NCBI GenBank assembly: GCA_031376285.1
Contig: JANMDN010000045.1
Location: 1-64,000, forward strand
Length of the DNA: 64,000 nt
Direction of reading: 5' to 3'
DNA from: JANMDN01 sp031376285
GTDB taxonomy: Bacteria > Actinomycetota > Thermoleophilia > Miltoncostaeales > Miltoncostaeaceae
The notes under the pieces were generated by a model. It had not been told where the DNA came from. It made no database searches and saw only the letters and a program-made list of their open reading frames with translations. Below, one piece after another: positions 52,101 to 59,548 of the stretch (its first letter is position 1; every line of letters begins with the position of its first letter). The position numbers and the translations under genes were made by a program.

Positions 52101-54982
52101 ACCCGTCAGACTTCCAATGGATCTACTTCTACGACGAGGTCGGAAACCGCACCAAGTCGGTCGACCCCCTAGGTAAGATCACCAACACGACCTACGACGA
52201 GATGAACCGCGTGACGGTCGTCCAAGACCCGCTCGGGCACCGCACCGCCACCGGCTACGACGAAGAATCGAATGTCGTGAGTTCGACGGACGCGCTCGGC
52301 AACTCGACAAGAAGCACCTTCGACGGGCTCGATCGGGTCCTGACTCTCACGAGCCCGCGCGGGAAGGTCACGACGACCGCCTACGACCTGAACGGCAACC
52401 GCACCTCAGTCACCGCCTCGCTCGGCGGGAAGACGACGTGGACCTACGACGAGGACGACCGAGTTCAGACGATGGTCGAGCCGCGAGGCAACGCCGCTGG
52501 CGCGACCCCTGCGACCTACACCACCAGCTACGCCTACAACCCCGACGGTGACCAAGTCTCGGTCACCGACCCATTGGCGAACCAGACCGTTCGAAGCTTT
52601 GACCGCGACGGCAACTTGTCGCAAACCACCGATCCGCTGGGCCGCACGACGACCCTGGGATATGACGAACTTGACCGTCTTGTCTCGGTTACGGGGCCCG
52701 ATGCTCCGACCTGCTCCACCGGGCCGAACTGCGTAAGCGGGAAACGGGCGACGGTGTACGGGCTCGATGACACCGGGAACATGACGTCGCGGACCGATCC
52801 GAACGGCCACACCACCACCTACACCTACGACCTCGCGGCCCGCCCCTCACGGATGACGTCGGCGATCGGTCAACGGTGGGACTACGCCTACGACCCCGAC
52901 GGCAACCGCAACCGCGTCGTGACCGCTCGCGGCAACGCCGGCAACCAGGCCGCCGGGACGATCACAACCGACCACGATCCGCTTGGCCGGGTCACCCAGA
53001 CAGGCTACGGCGACGGAACGCCGACCGTGACCTACGGCTACGACTCGGCAGGTCGCCGGGTCGAGATGACCGACCAAGACGGAACCCAGACCTACAGCTA
53101 CGACGACTCAGACCGCGTCACGACCATCGACCGTCCGTCGGTGGGGGCGTTCTCCTACAGCTACGACCAAGACGGCAACATCACCCGCCGCAACTACCCC
53201 GACAACACCCAGATCGACGCGACCTACGACAACAACGGCCGCCTCGCGACCATCCTGGCCGACGGTTCGACAACGAAGTTTGGCTACGACGTCGCCGATC
53301 GTCTGCGCACGGTGACCCTGCCGACCGGCAACGGGCACGTCGAGACACGCACCTACGACGCCGCGGGACGTCTCACCACCGTGCGAAACGCGAAAGGCAG
53401 CGCGGTCCTTTCACAGTTCACCCGGACCCTCGACAAGGTCGGAAACCCCACCAAGATCGTTACCGGTCGTCTCGGCGTCAACACCACCGAAATCTTCCAG
53501 TACGACATCGCCGACCGTCTCGCGAAATGGTGCCAAGCCACGACGTGCACGGGTGCGACAAAGACCGTCACCTGGGCCTACGACCCGATCGGTAACCGGA
53601 CCCAGCAGACCCGGGCGGGCGTCGCGAACCCCGGCACCACGACCTACACCTACAACGACGCCGACCAGCTCACCCAAACCCAGTCCGGTGCCGTCGTCAC
53701 GCCCTACACCTACGACGCCGACGGCAACCAGACCGGCGAAGGCACCGTCACCAGCATCTACGACCTTGCCGGCCGCCTCACCACAGTCACCTCAGGGGCC
53801 ACCACCACGAGCTACGCCTACGACGGCGACGGCAGACGCCTCACCCGGGCCACGAACGCCACGGTCGACACGCGCTACGCGTGGGACACCCAAAACCCCC
53901 TCCCCGAACTCGCGCTCGAGCGCACCGACACGAACACCCCTGTTCGGCGCTACACACATGGACTCGGGGGAGACCCTCTCGCCCTCACGACGCCTGCGGG
54001 GACGTTCTACTACCACCGCGACCCGATCGGCTCGGTCACTGACGTCACCGACAACGCCGGGACCGCCCAGTGGCGCTACGCATACGAACCCTACGGTGAG
54101 CCGCTTGCCACGACGCAGATCGTCTCGAGCGCCCCCGACAACCAGACCCGATTCACGGGCGAGTATCTCGACCCCGAGTCCGGGAACTACCACCTCCGCG
54201 CCCGCCAATACGACCCCGACACCGGCAGGTTCAGCAGCCTCGACCCCGTCGACGGATCGCGGACAGCCCCCTACACCGGCGAATACGTCTACGTCGAAGC
54301 GAACCCACTTACCGGTATTGACCCCAGTGGCCTTGCCAAATGCGGTTGGAACCCCAAGAAGTGGGTGGGCTGCGGGAAAAACGCCGCCGGCAAGGCCAAC
54401 GACACGTATGTCAAGACTTCCTACGCACTCGCCCCATACAACCCGATGAACCGATCGCTCGAGGCGGGCGACAAGTCCGTCCAAGCATTCCGCAAGGGCA
54501 AGATCAAGGAAGGACTCAAGCAAATGGGGCTGTCGGTCGGCTGGGCCGCAACGGTGGCTGCGCCTGCCGCGGGAGTGGCAAGGACAGCCACCGTCGCGGG
54601 AGGGAAAGCCGCGCTCAAACGAGCAGTCGGTGAGAGTCTGGATGAAGCCATTGGCCTACCTCGCTCAAACCGCCCGGCCAAAGTCGCGGGGCTTCGCACA
54701 CGAGACGGCAAGATCTTCACGGGAAGGAGCGGCGCGAGGAACGAGCCGCACCCTCAAATGAAGAGGGCGCTCGATGACGTCGACACGCCCTCCCCCGTTC
54801 ACGGCAAGTGCGCCGAGATTGAGTGCATGAATCAAGCCCTCACACAGGGAGAAAACTTGAAGGGCGCAAGGATCAGGACCGTCGAGGTTGCACCGAGGAG
54901 CAATCCACGCAGCGGAGCAGTCGCGAGTCCGTGCACTACCTGCGCCGCGGTGATGCGGGCCCTCGGGATCAAGACCCCATGA
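49154..54982 (+). CDS. Giant secreted RHS/YD-repeat polymorphic toxin with YwqJ-type deaminase tip
   Basis: 1942 residues from ATG 49154. In order: a signal sequence (about 17-40, ALIGVAGVAAASPVSALSA); FG-GAP/VCBS-type repeats (about 50-430, LGDLNGDGFADLVG, DVNGDGKQDVAW, DMNKDGKPDLVG); a connector (TFAMTRSYSSNNTALGPLGPGW); and dozens of YD repeats (YDELDRVTSVTDPRG-like) to about 1640. The RHS core signature follows (RFTGEYLDPESGNYHLRARQYDPDTGRF... NPLTGIDPSGL, ending 1727). The variable tip (1728-1942) has a helical linker and a deaminase domain with C1886-A-E1888 and PC1927-TTC1930, the zinc and catalytic pattern of YwqJ-like deaminases. The RHS shell would encapsulate the tip, which would deaminate a nucleic-acid base or nucleotide in a rival. 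The stop overlaps an immunity gene. No secretion apparatus is adjacent. Confidence 0.88.
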   Translation: MPDFSCARTDSVARTSRCARRLALIGVAGVAAASPVSALSAEFTRADRGFVVPAALGDLNGDGFADLVGTFIVADADGGWIEVRLGLGGGRLDRPVRYSVANDVRSPQSLVIADVNGDGKQDVAWIARANPLLGASQLRWRLGDGAGALGLQKTKSLATTTVWNGGLAALDKNGDGASDLVVGADNGVWTATWLPATSTFGPMTRLLTNSGTLSVNAVELNQDNRTDLVVSGHPTGAGSSGESGFWTYLGASATTTGFGTPVYRKVVDTGGSWVIVAGDATGDGRSDVVTSFYEATQGRPEGTRVFAGDGAGGFTMSSLSSSELQEGVIGDFNRDGVVDIVAANAGVPTLYPGAGDGSFDLPEPLSIGYLSNILTADMNKDGKPDLVGRSPWSGQGTFIGHDVLLNTTQLIQIQDEETIGLNPDDPDAQAEVPPLVEQKSDGVDADGGGTGAFSHARTDVTLPGAGITFAMTRSYSSNNTALGPLGPGWTIGYGGSLTENPDLSVTVRTETGQTLVFERQPDGSYKPPAGIRATLTKNAGSWSMTNPSHNRFTFNAAGELTQLLDQIGVGLSLGYASGKLSQVTDDAGRSVAFTYNGDGLLDRVTLPDNRYVGYTYTAGRLTGVRDLRGGSTAYVYDGDGRMASMTDQNSHQVFSNTYNQTRTRLSSQTNAKNETTSFSWDSATKTLTTSTPGGGQWKQVYAGNVLIRETDPLGNETRYGYDKDLNRFVTADARGNATTSVYDARGNVTKTISPSPFAYVTTSTYDANDNLLTQTNGRGKTTTNVYNAQDQLVTSTDAIGGVTSYTYTAKGQIQTATNPRGKITTYAYNAAGDRTSTTTPAGNVTTMTYDGSGRMLTRVEPRGNAAGGTPADFRSTYTYNDADQTLTMTDPLGHATSYAYDPVGNRTTVTDARLKVTTTVYDELDRVTSVTDPRGGVATIAYNGVGNVTSRTNQVGDQTTYVFDLARRMIATTTPRGNAPPANPSDFQWIYFYDEVGNRTKSVDPLGKITNTTYDEMNRVTVVQDPLGHRTATGYDEESNVVSSTDALGNSTRSTFDGLDRVLTLTSPRGKVTTTAYDLNGNRTSVTASLGGKTTWTYDEDDRVQTMVEPRGNAAGATPATYTTSYAYNPDGDQVSVTDPLANQTVRSFDRDGNLSQTTDPLGRTTTLGYDELDRLVSVTGPDAPTCSTGPNCVSGKRATVYGLDDTGNMTSRTDPNGHTTTYTYDLAARPSRMTSAIGQRWDYAYDPDGNRNRVVTARGNAGNQAAGTITTDHDPLGRVTQTGYGDGTPTVTYGYDSAGRRVEMTDQDGTQTYSYDDSDRVTTIDRPSVGAFSYSYDQDGNITRRNYPDNTQIDATYDNNGRLATILADGSTTKFGYDVADRLRTVTLPTGNGHVETRTYDAAGRLTTVRNAKGSAVLSQFTRTLDKVGNPTKIVTGRLGVNTTEIFQYDIADRLAKWCQATTCTGATKTVTWAYDPIGNRTQQTRAGVANPGTTTYTYNDADQLTQTQSGAVVTPYTYDADGNQTGEGTVTSIYDLAGRLTTVTSGATTTSYAYDGDGRRLTRATNATVDTRYAWDTQNPLPELALERTDTNTPVRRYTHGLGGDPLALTTPAGTFYYHRDPIGSVTDVTDNAGTAQWRYAYEPYGEPLATTQIVSSAPDNQTRFTGEYLDPESGNYHLRARQYDPDTGRFSSLDPVDGSRTAPYTGEYVYVEANPLTGIDPSGLAKCGWNPKKWVGCGKNAAGKANDTYVKTSYALAPYNPMNRSLEAGDKSVQAFRKGKIKEGLKQMGLSVGWAATVAAPAAGVARTATVAGGKAALKRAVGESLDEAIGLPRSNRPAKVAGLRTRDGKIFTGRSGARNEPHPQMKRALDDVDTPSPVHGKCAEIECMNQALTQGENLKGARIRTVEVAPRSNPRSGAVASPCTTCAAVMRALGIKTP

Positions 54983-55458
54983 ACAAGTGGGGGCGCATCC
55001 TCGACGATCCACTTGTGACGAGCGTCCTGAAGGCGGCCGGCTGGACGCCCGAGCGCTCGATCAACGCCTCCAAATGGCTCAACCTTTTCCGAAAGGAGGG
55101 TGTTCCGGTTCCGGCTGAGGCGGTGAGTGTCATGGAGAATTTGGGAGGGCTTCGGCTCCGTCCTCCCAAGACTGTGGACGGAAGCCTCTTCAGCGCATCC
55201 GACATCACCTTCGACCCTCACGGCTACTACTTCTCCGGCGACGCCCCATATTTTCGCGCTGAGGGCGGTTCATTCGGGGTCAACGCGTGCCCGATCGGCG
55301 ATTGGGGAGGCGACGAAACCCTGGTGGTCATCGAAGGTGGGAGGATACTCGCGGACGTCCAAGCGACCGCTCGCATCGTCGGAGAAGACATCGAGGACGC
55401 CCTTATTCGTATGATCCGACGAGACCGACTTCTGATGCCCTACGACCCTCCCGCCTAG
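54979..55458 (+). CDS. SUKH-3 family immunity protein 1
   Basis: 159 residues from ATG 54979, overlapping the RHS stop as ATGA. Begins MNKWGRILDDP. LKAAGWTPERSINASKW and EAVSVMENLGGLRL match the SUKH-3 pattern (AGW-x-PxR, then a FGGL-like turn), and the rest (FDPHGYYFSGDAPYFRAEGG) fits its beta sheet. SUKH proteins neutralise diverse nuclease and deaminase toxins. Tight coupling to the toxin gene argues it protects against the RHS deaminase tip. Confidence 0.85.
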   Translation: MNKWGRILDDPLVTSVLKAAGWTPERSINASKWLNLFRKEGVPVPAEAVSVMENLGGLRLRPPKTVDGSLFSASDITFDPHGYYFSGDAPYFRAEGGSFGVNACPIGDWGGDETLVVIEGGRILADVQATARIVGEDIEDALIRMIRRDRLLMPYDPPA

Positions 55459-55475
55459 AGAGCGGGGGTGCGCTC

Positions 55476-55788
55476 GTGCGTCGCGTCGCCGTCCTCCGGA
55501 CTCGACCAGGAAAGACTTTCGAAGGGCAGAGCGGTACCGAGGAGCGCCCCACCAGCCCGAGATGCCGAAAGCGCTCGACAAGGTGCGAGAACCCATCGGA
55601 TTGCGGCGGCGGACGCGCCGAGGTCCAGTTGCATTGACCAAGCCCTCGACGCCGGAGCCGACTTGAGGGGCGCGACGGTACGAACTGGAAAGGTTCGGCC
55701 CAAGACCAACGCACAGAGCGGAGCGGTGCAACCGCCACGTCAAACGTGCGAAAGCATTCTCCGGATGTTCGGGGTCAAGAACAAATGA
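55476..55788 (+). pseudogene. Frameshifted orphan copy of the deaminase toxin tip
   Basis: Pieces of the toxin tip recur in three frames. RRVAVLRTRPGKTFEGQSG matches KVAGLRTRDGKIFTGRSG; then APHQPEMPKALDKV matches EPHPQMKRALDDV; then GRAEVQ matches KCAEIE; then CIDQALDAGADLRGATVRT matches CMNQALTQGENLKGARIRT. At least three frame changes are needed, one explained by an extra T before TGCATT. The zinc PCTTC has become PRQTC, and the CAE motif reads RAE. It ends at TGA 55786-55788, overlapping the next immunity gene exactly as the intact toxin does. So it is a displaced old tip with its cognate immunity gene, no longer functional. Confidence 0.8.
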
Positions 55789-56309
55789 GGAAATGGGAAC
55801 GACTTCTCGCAAACCCAATTGTCGCGCAGACCCTCCGAGCTGCGGGATGGACGCCAGAGCGCTCCGTTGACGTTACCCGTTGGCTTGATCTCTTCCAGCG
55901 GGAGGGCGTCCCGGCCCTTCCCGCTGCGATCTCGATTCTTGAGAGCTTTGGTGACCTGTCTGTCAAACCGACCCGGTCCGACACCAGTGTCTTCTCCCCG
56001 TCAAGGATTGACTTTGATCCACAGCGCTTCTACTTCCCGGGCGAGGGCGAGTTCTTTCGCGGAGGAGAAGGCCCCCTTGGCGTCAACGGTTGCCCGATTG
56101 GTGAAAGGGGTGACCAGTCAGGGCTAGTCCTCCTTGAGGACGGAAGACTCGTCGAGGACCTCGGCCAATGGACGTTTCGAATTCTCGGCCACGACTTTGA
56201 GGACGCGCTCGTCCACATGATTCTTGCGGACCACCTCCCTCCTCCATACAAGCCACCCCCAACCCCCTCCGACGTACCAAGGAGTAACGCGTTAGGGATG
56301 ACGTCCTGA
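55785..56309 (+). CDS. SUKH-3 family immunity protein 2
   Basis: 174 residues from ATG 55785. Similar to immunity protein 1 along its whole length, about half the positions by eye (MRKWERLLANP, LRAAGWTPERSVDVTRW, LESFGDLSVKP, FDPQRFYFPGEGEFFRGGEG, GVNGCPIGE). It has an extra Pro-rich tail. Intact, though its toxin partner upstream is a pseudogene, so it probably gives immunity to relatives that still carry that tip. Confidence 0.83.
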   Translation: MRKWERLLANPIVAQTLRAAGWTPERSVDVTRWLDLFQREGVPALPAAISILESFGDLSVKPTRSDTSVFSPSRIDFDPQRFYFPGEGEFFRGGEGPLGVNGCPIGERGDQSGLVLLEDGRLVEDLGQWTFRILGHDFEDALVHMILADHLPPPYKPPPTPSDVPRSNALGMTS

Positions 56310-56646
56310 TGGCGAGCGAGAAGACTCCTTGGATCGGCCTCGTGCTGGTGTCGCGGAGGGGGGCTGGAGCGGCTACTCCGACCAGCCCATGGGCGGCGCC
56401 TACACGAATGTGATCGCATTCGCGCCGAGCGCGTCTCAGTTTCGGACGGCCGCGGTCACGGCGCTCGATGCCGAGGGCTTCTCAGTTGACGAGATCTAAG
56501 ACGACGAGCCTCTCGTCGAGCGACGCAAGCGTCATGACCTCGACGACGACCTTGAGGAACTCGTCGCGTGGGTGGAACGGACGAAGCAGCCGGCGTTCGC
56601 GGCCCTCCACATGTTCCCTATCGAAGGAGAGCACGACGACCAGTAG
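56309..56646 (+). pseudogene. Third coupled immunity-like gene, broken by a frameshift and a stop
   Basis: ATG 56309 overlaps the stop of immunity gene 2 (TGATG). The first frame reads ASEKTPWIGLVLV. From about 56350 the coding-like frame shifts to EGGWSGYSDQPMGGAYTNVI and on to LDAEGFSVDEI, then meets TAA 56497-56499. It continues with DDEPLVERRKRHDLDDDL and ALHMFPIEGEHDDQ to TAG 56646. A GAA to TAA change would explain the stop (EI-E-DDEP). The restored protein would be an acidic protein of about 110 residues, like small immunity-associated proteins. No family assigned with certainty. Confidence 0.55.
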
Positions 56647-56664
56647 GGATACTTTCGGAACGGA

Positions 56665-57193
56665 TTCAACACCCAACGCGGTGACCTTCCCGACCCTGTC
56701 TGGGTCGGCAACAAGCGGCTCGCCGTGCTCTGTCACCGCGGCCATCACCGTGTCCCACGACACCCCAAGCTCACGAGCCATCTGCGCGACCGGGCGGGCG
56801 TTGAGTCCAACCTGCAAGCAGCACTCAAGCCCCGCCCGGTTCGTCAAAAGGCACCGAGCCGAGAACTCAGGTGAGGACTCCGTCCAAGTACACATCGCGC
56901 AGACAGGTTCCTCGCAAGCGCCACCGGCGCTTGACCCACCGAAGACGCGCCGGACGACCGAACGCCGCCAAATCCCGATACTCGACGGTCATCCGTTCAT
57001 GAGCGCGCGCCACCACACCACACCCAGGACAACCCGAGCGCTCTGCGGTCGTCTCGATCTCGATCACGACCTCGGCGTCTGTTCGTAAGACAACGAGCAC
57101 CCGAAAGCCAGGCAGCCCGAGCATCGCCTCAGCAAGGCCGGTAGCGGCGCTGTGAGGAGCCGTTGTGCGATGCGCGGACGTGGACAGAGACAT
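56665..57193 (-). pseudogene. N-terminal fragment of an ISL3-family transposase, frameshifted
   Basis: On the minus strand, LAEAMLGLPGFRVLVV, the zinc-binding SGCPGCGVVARAHERM and RLRWVKRRWRL form the ISL3 N-terminal domain. Near 56890 the frame shifts to PEFSARCLLTNRAGLECC, the helix-turn-helix MARELGVSWDTVMAAV and DPDRVGKVTALGVE. Similarity ends abruptly near 56665, where the DDE domain should begin. The upstream end at about 57150-57193 meets the other transposase copy head to head. Confidence 0.75.
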
Positions 57194-58225
57194 CTGAGGA
57201 GTTTCTCGTCGCGGTGCGTGTTGACGAATCGTGCCGGGCAGGAGGCATGCCGCCAAGTTGGAGCGAACGCCCGGCCGGTTGCGCAGATGGCAGCTGAGCT
57301 CGGGGTGTGCTGGCACACCGTGATGAGTGCGGTCACAGAGCACGGCCAACCCCTCATCGACGATCCGGGGAGGGTTGGATCGGTTGCGATGCTCGGCGTT
57401 GATGAGACGACCTGGCTCACCGCAAACCAGGATCACTCGACGTTGTTTGCGACCGGACTGGTCAACCTTGAGCGGCGCGTCGTCATTGACGTGATCGCGG
57501 GAAACACCAGCAAGGACCTCGGTTCGTGGCTCGATGCCCAGCCGCCTCGGTGGCTTGCGGGGATCGGTGTTGTTGCCACTGATCTCGCGGAGTCCTACCG
57601 TAAGGGCCTGGTCGGGCGCCTCCCTGACGCGATCCGTGTCGCGGATCCGTTTCATGTCGTGCGAGTCGCAAACCGGTGCCTTGATCAGGTGCGCCGTCGT
57701 GTGCAAAACCAGACCCTCGGGCACCGTGGCCGCAAACGTGATCCGCTGTACCGGATCCGCAAACTCATGCTCAAAGGCGCTGAGCGCCTCGACAGCGGTG
57801 GTGTTGATCGACTGCTGCTTGCATTGCGCGTCGGGGACCCCGACCAGGACGTACTCGGGGCGTGGCTTGCGAAGGAATCAGTGCGCGACGTCTACCTGAC
57901 TGAGCACCCCGCCGATGCCCGATTGCTCCTTGAGAAAGCCATCGAAGGTTGCCTGGCCGATCACGTCACCGAGATCGGCCCCCTCGGCCGGACGCTCTCC
58001 CGGTGGAAGGAAGAGATCCTCGCCCATCACACCACCGGCGCGTCGAACGGCCCAACCGAGGGCCTGAACCTCTTGATCAAGAAAGTGAAACGCGCCGGCC
58101 ACGGCTTCCGCAGCTTCACCAACTACCGGCTACGGATACTGCTGCACACCGGGGGCGTCAACTGGCCCGCCCAACGGCCCGCCCCACCACGAATCCGAAC
58201 CCGCCCTCCCCACTCAAACTCGTAG
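57152..58225 (+). mobile_element. ISL3-family transposase lacking its N-terminal zinc domain
   Basis: 357-codon frame. Recognisable transposase starts near residue 18 (SSRCVLTNRAGQEACRQVG), with the helix-turn-helix MAAELGVCWHTVMSAV and the DDE_Tnp_ISL3 domain: MLGVDETTWL (first Asp), VVATDLAESYRKGLVGRLPDA (second Asp), and ASNGPTEGLNLLIKKVKRAGHGFRSF (Glu). The Cys-rich N-terminus of about 70 residues is missing and replaced by sequence read in the wrong frame, so the element is probably dead. Its 3' side is followed directly by another fragment of the same family in the opposite direction. Confidence 0.85.
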
Positions 58226-58345
58226 AGCCACAAAATCCCGAGTCGTCTCCACCCGCACGATCACCTCGCACGCCGTCTCCACGACACCAAGAACACGGAA
58301 GTCAGGCAGGCCGAGGAAGGCCTCAGCGAGGCCGGTAGCGTCACA
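58226..58345 (-). mobile_element. Third ISL3 fragment: N-terminal coding remnant
   Basis: On the minus strand the bases encode DATGLAEAFLGLPDFRVLGV and CEVIVRVETT, matching ATGLAEAMLGLPGFRVLVV and EIETT of the fragment at 56665-57193. Similarity ends at the ACGACT near 58248, before the Cys motif. It may be the left end of another copy into which the transposase at 57152 was inserted, or a deletion scar. Confidence 0.6.
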
Positions 58346-58348
58346 GAT

Positions 58349-58413
58349 CGTCGGGGGTCTCCCTTATCGTCGCAGCCGTAAGACAGCCGCAACGATGACC
58401 AAGACCCCCGACG
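58349..58413. repeat. Imperfect inverted repeat at the distal edge of the IS patchwork
   Basis: CGTCGGGGGTCT (58349-58360) and AGACCCCCGACG (58402-58413) are perfect 12-bp arms, and the inner part (ATCGTCGCAGC against GCCGCAACGAT) is partly paired too. It could fold as a long hairpin, be paired IS ends, or be a terminator. It adjoins the ISL3 remnant. Confidence 0.6.
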
Positions 58414-58604
58414 CCTACCCGGCCCCCCGCTCCCTACCCAGACCTGAAGAGCCGCCTTACCGTTGCCGGGCGGCGACGGCTCCTTCGGACCTGACTGCGC
58501 GTGACAAATCGGTGGCGGTCGGAGTAGCCAGCATTGGTGGGCGCGACACCGGGAGTCGCGCCCACCATCACTGCTGTCGCGGCGCTGAATGCTACCTTCG
58601 CCAG

Positions 58605-59540
58605 ATGGAGGCCTCAACACTGATCGAGGCGTCCGCAAGGGCGCTCGGGCATCCCGTCTCGATCGTGCTCGCCGAAGATGGGCACGACCTCGTTGCCTGC
58701 TCACTCGGCGGTGACCCACTCCGGATGCGTGCCGCTTGGCTTGACCCGGCGGGCCAGCGGGTCATCGCAAAGGTCGGTTGTCCGCCGCTTCGCCCGAGTC
58801 GTGCGCGCCCCGTCGTCGCCTGCTCGATGGGTCGTTTCGAGCCGGAGATGCCCCCGGACCGCCTGCTCCTCTGTCAGGTCGCGCCCGGCGTTACCGCCGT
58901 TCGCGCGATCCTCGCGGCTGAAAACCAGCCCGAGGACATCGCCGTCAGCAACTCCGGCCTTGCCGTCGCCCGGCTTCCTCTGGACGCCGTGTTGATCGCC
59001 GTCGACGCTCTCGACCGGACCGGCGAGCCGGTTGGACGCCTCGTCGGTGCGGGCGTTGCCGACCTTCGACTCGAGAGCGGAAAGGTGGGGGGGCGCATCG
59101 GGACGAGCCATGGCATGGCGGCTGGGTTTGGCGCGGGGGTTTGGGTCGACGACCTCGATGCCGCGGCGTTCGACGCGGGCTTCACGCCTGTCCTCCCGAC
59201 ATGGCTCCCCGACGGGCTCACCGTCGGCAAGCCGCACATCGAGCCCGACGTCTCCTATCCCGCCGCGCCGCCAGCCGTCGTTATCGCGTGGCACGGCGAG
59301 GGCGACACCCGCGTGCTCCTTCGCCAGGCGCCCGCGCCACTCGCGATGCCTGACGTCGCCGCCCCGCCCGCCCGCGAAGTCGATGTCAACGGCGCACCGG
59401 GCGTCCTGCGCGGCCGCTGGCTTCCCACGCTCGTCTGGGAAACGCCGGGTCGTGCCTTCGGGCTCCAAATGCGCCGTGTCGAAAATGGGGAGGCACTGGC
59501 TCTTCGCATCGCACGATCCATCCCAAACGTCCCCGAGTAG
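58605..59540 (+). CDS. Protein of unknown function, C-terminal half DUF4367-like
   Basis: 311 residues from ATG 58605 (MEASTLIEASARALGHPVSIV); the longer frame upstream is not protein-like. The first 170 residues are alpha/beta (VSIVLAEDGHDLVACSLGG, VTAVRAILAAENQP). The second half (TWLPDGLTVGKPHIEP, VVIAWHGEGDTRVLLRQAP, VNGAPGVLRGRWLPTLVWETPG, ALALRIARSIP) resembles DUF4367-type domains that follow anti-sigma or lipoprotein-sorting proteins. No signal peptide or membrane helix is seen, so it may be cytosolic. It converges with the L,D-transpeptidase gene, eight bases apart. Confidence 0.6.
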   Translation: MEASTLIEASARALGHPVSIVLAEDGHDLVACSLGGDPLRMRAAWLDPAGQRVIAKVGCPPLRPSRARPVVACSMGRFEPEMPPDRLLLCQVAPGVTAVRAILAAENQPEDIAVSNSGLAVARLPLDAVLIAVDALDRTGEPVGRLVGAGVADLRLESGKVGGRIGTSHGMAAGFGAGVWVDDLDAAAFDAGFTPVLPTWLPDGLTVGKPHIEPDVSYPAAPPAVVIAWHGEGDTRVLLRQAPAPLAMPDVAAPPAREVDVNGAPGVLRGRWLPTLVWETPGRAFGLQMRRVENGEALALRIARSIPNVPE

Positions 59541-59548
59541 GCACCCCT

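Noticed and set aside
49154..54982. YD repeats as a DNA tandem repeat array
   Set aside because: The repeats are protein-level and diverged; no long identical DNA units were seen.
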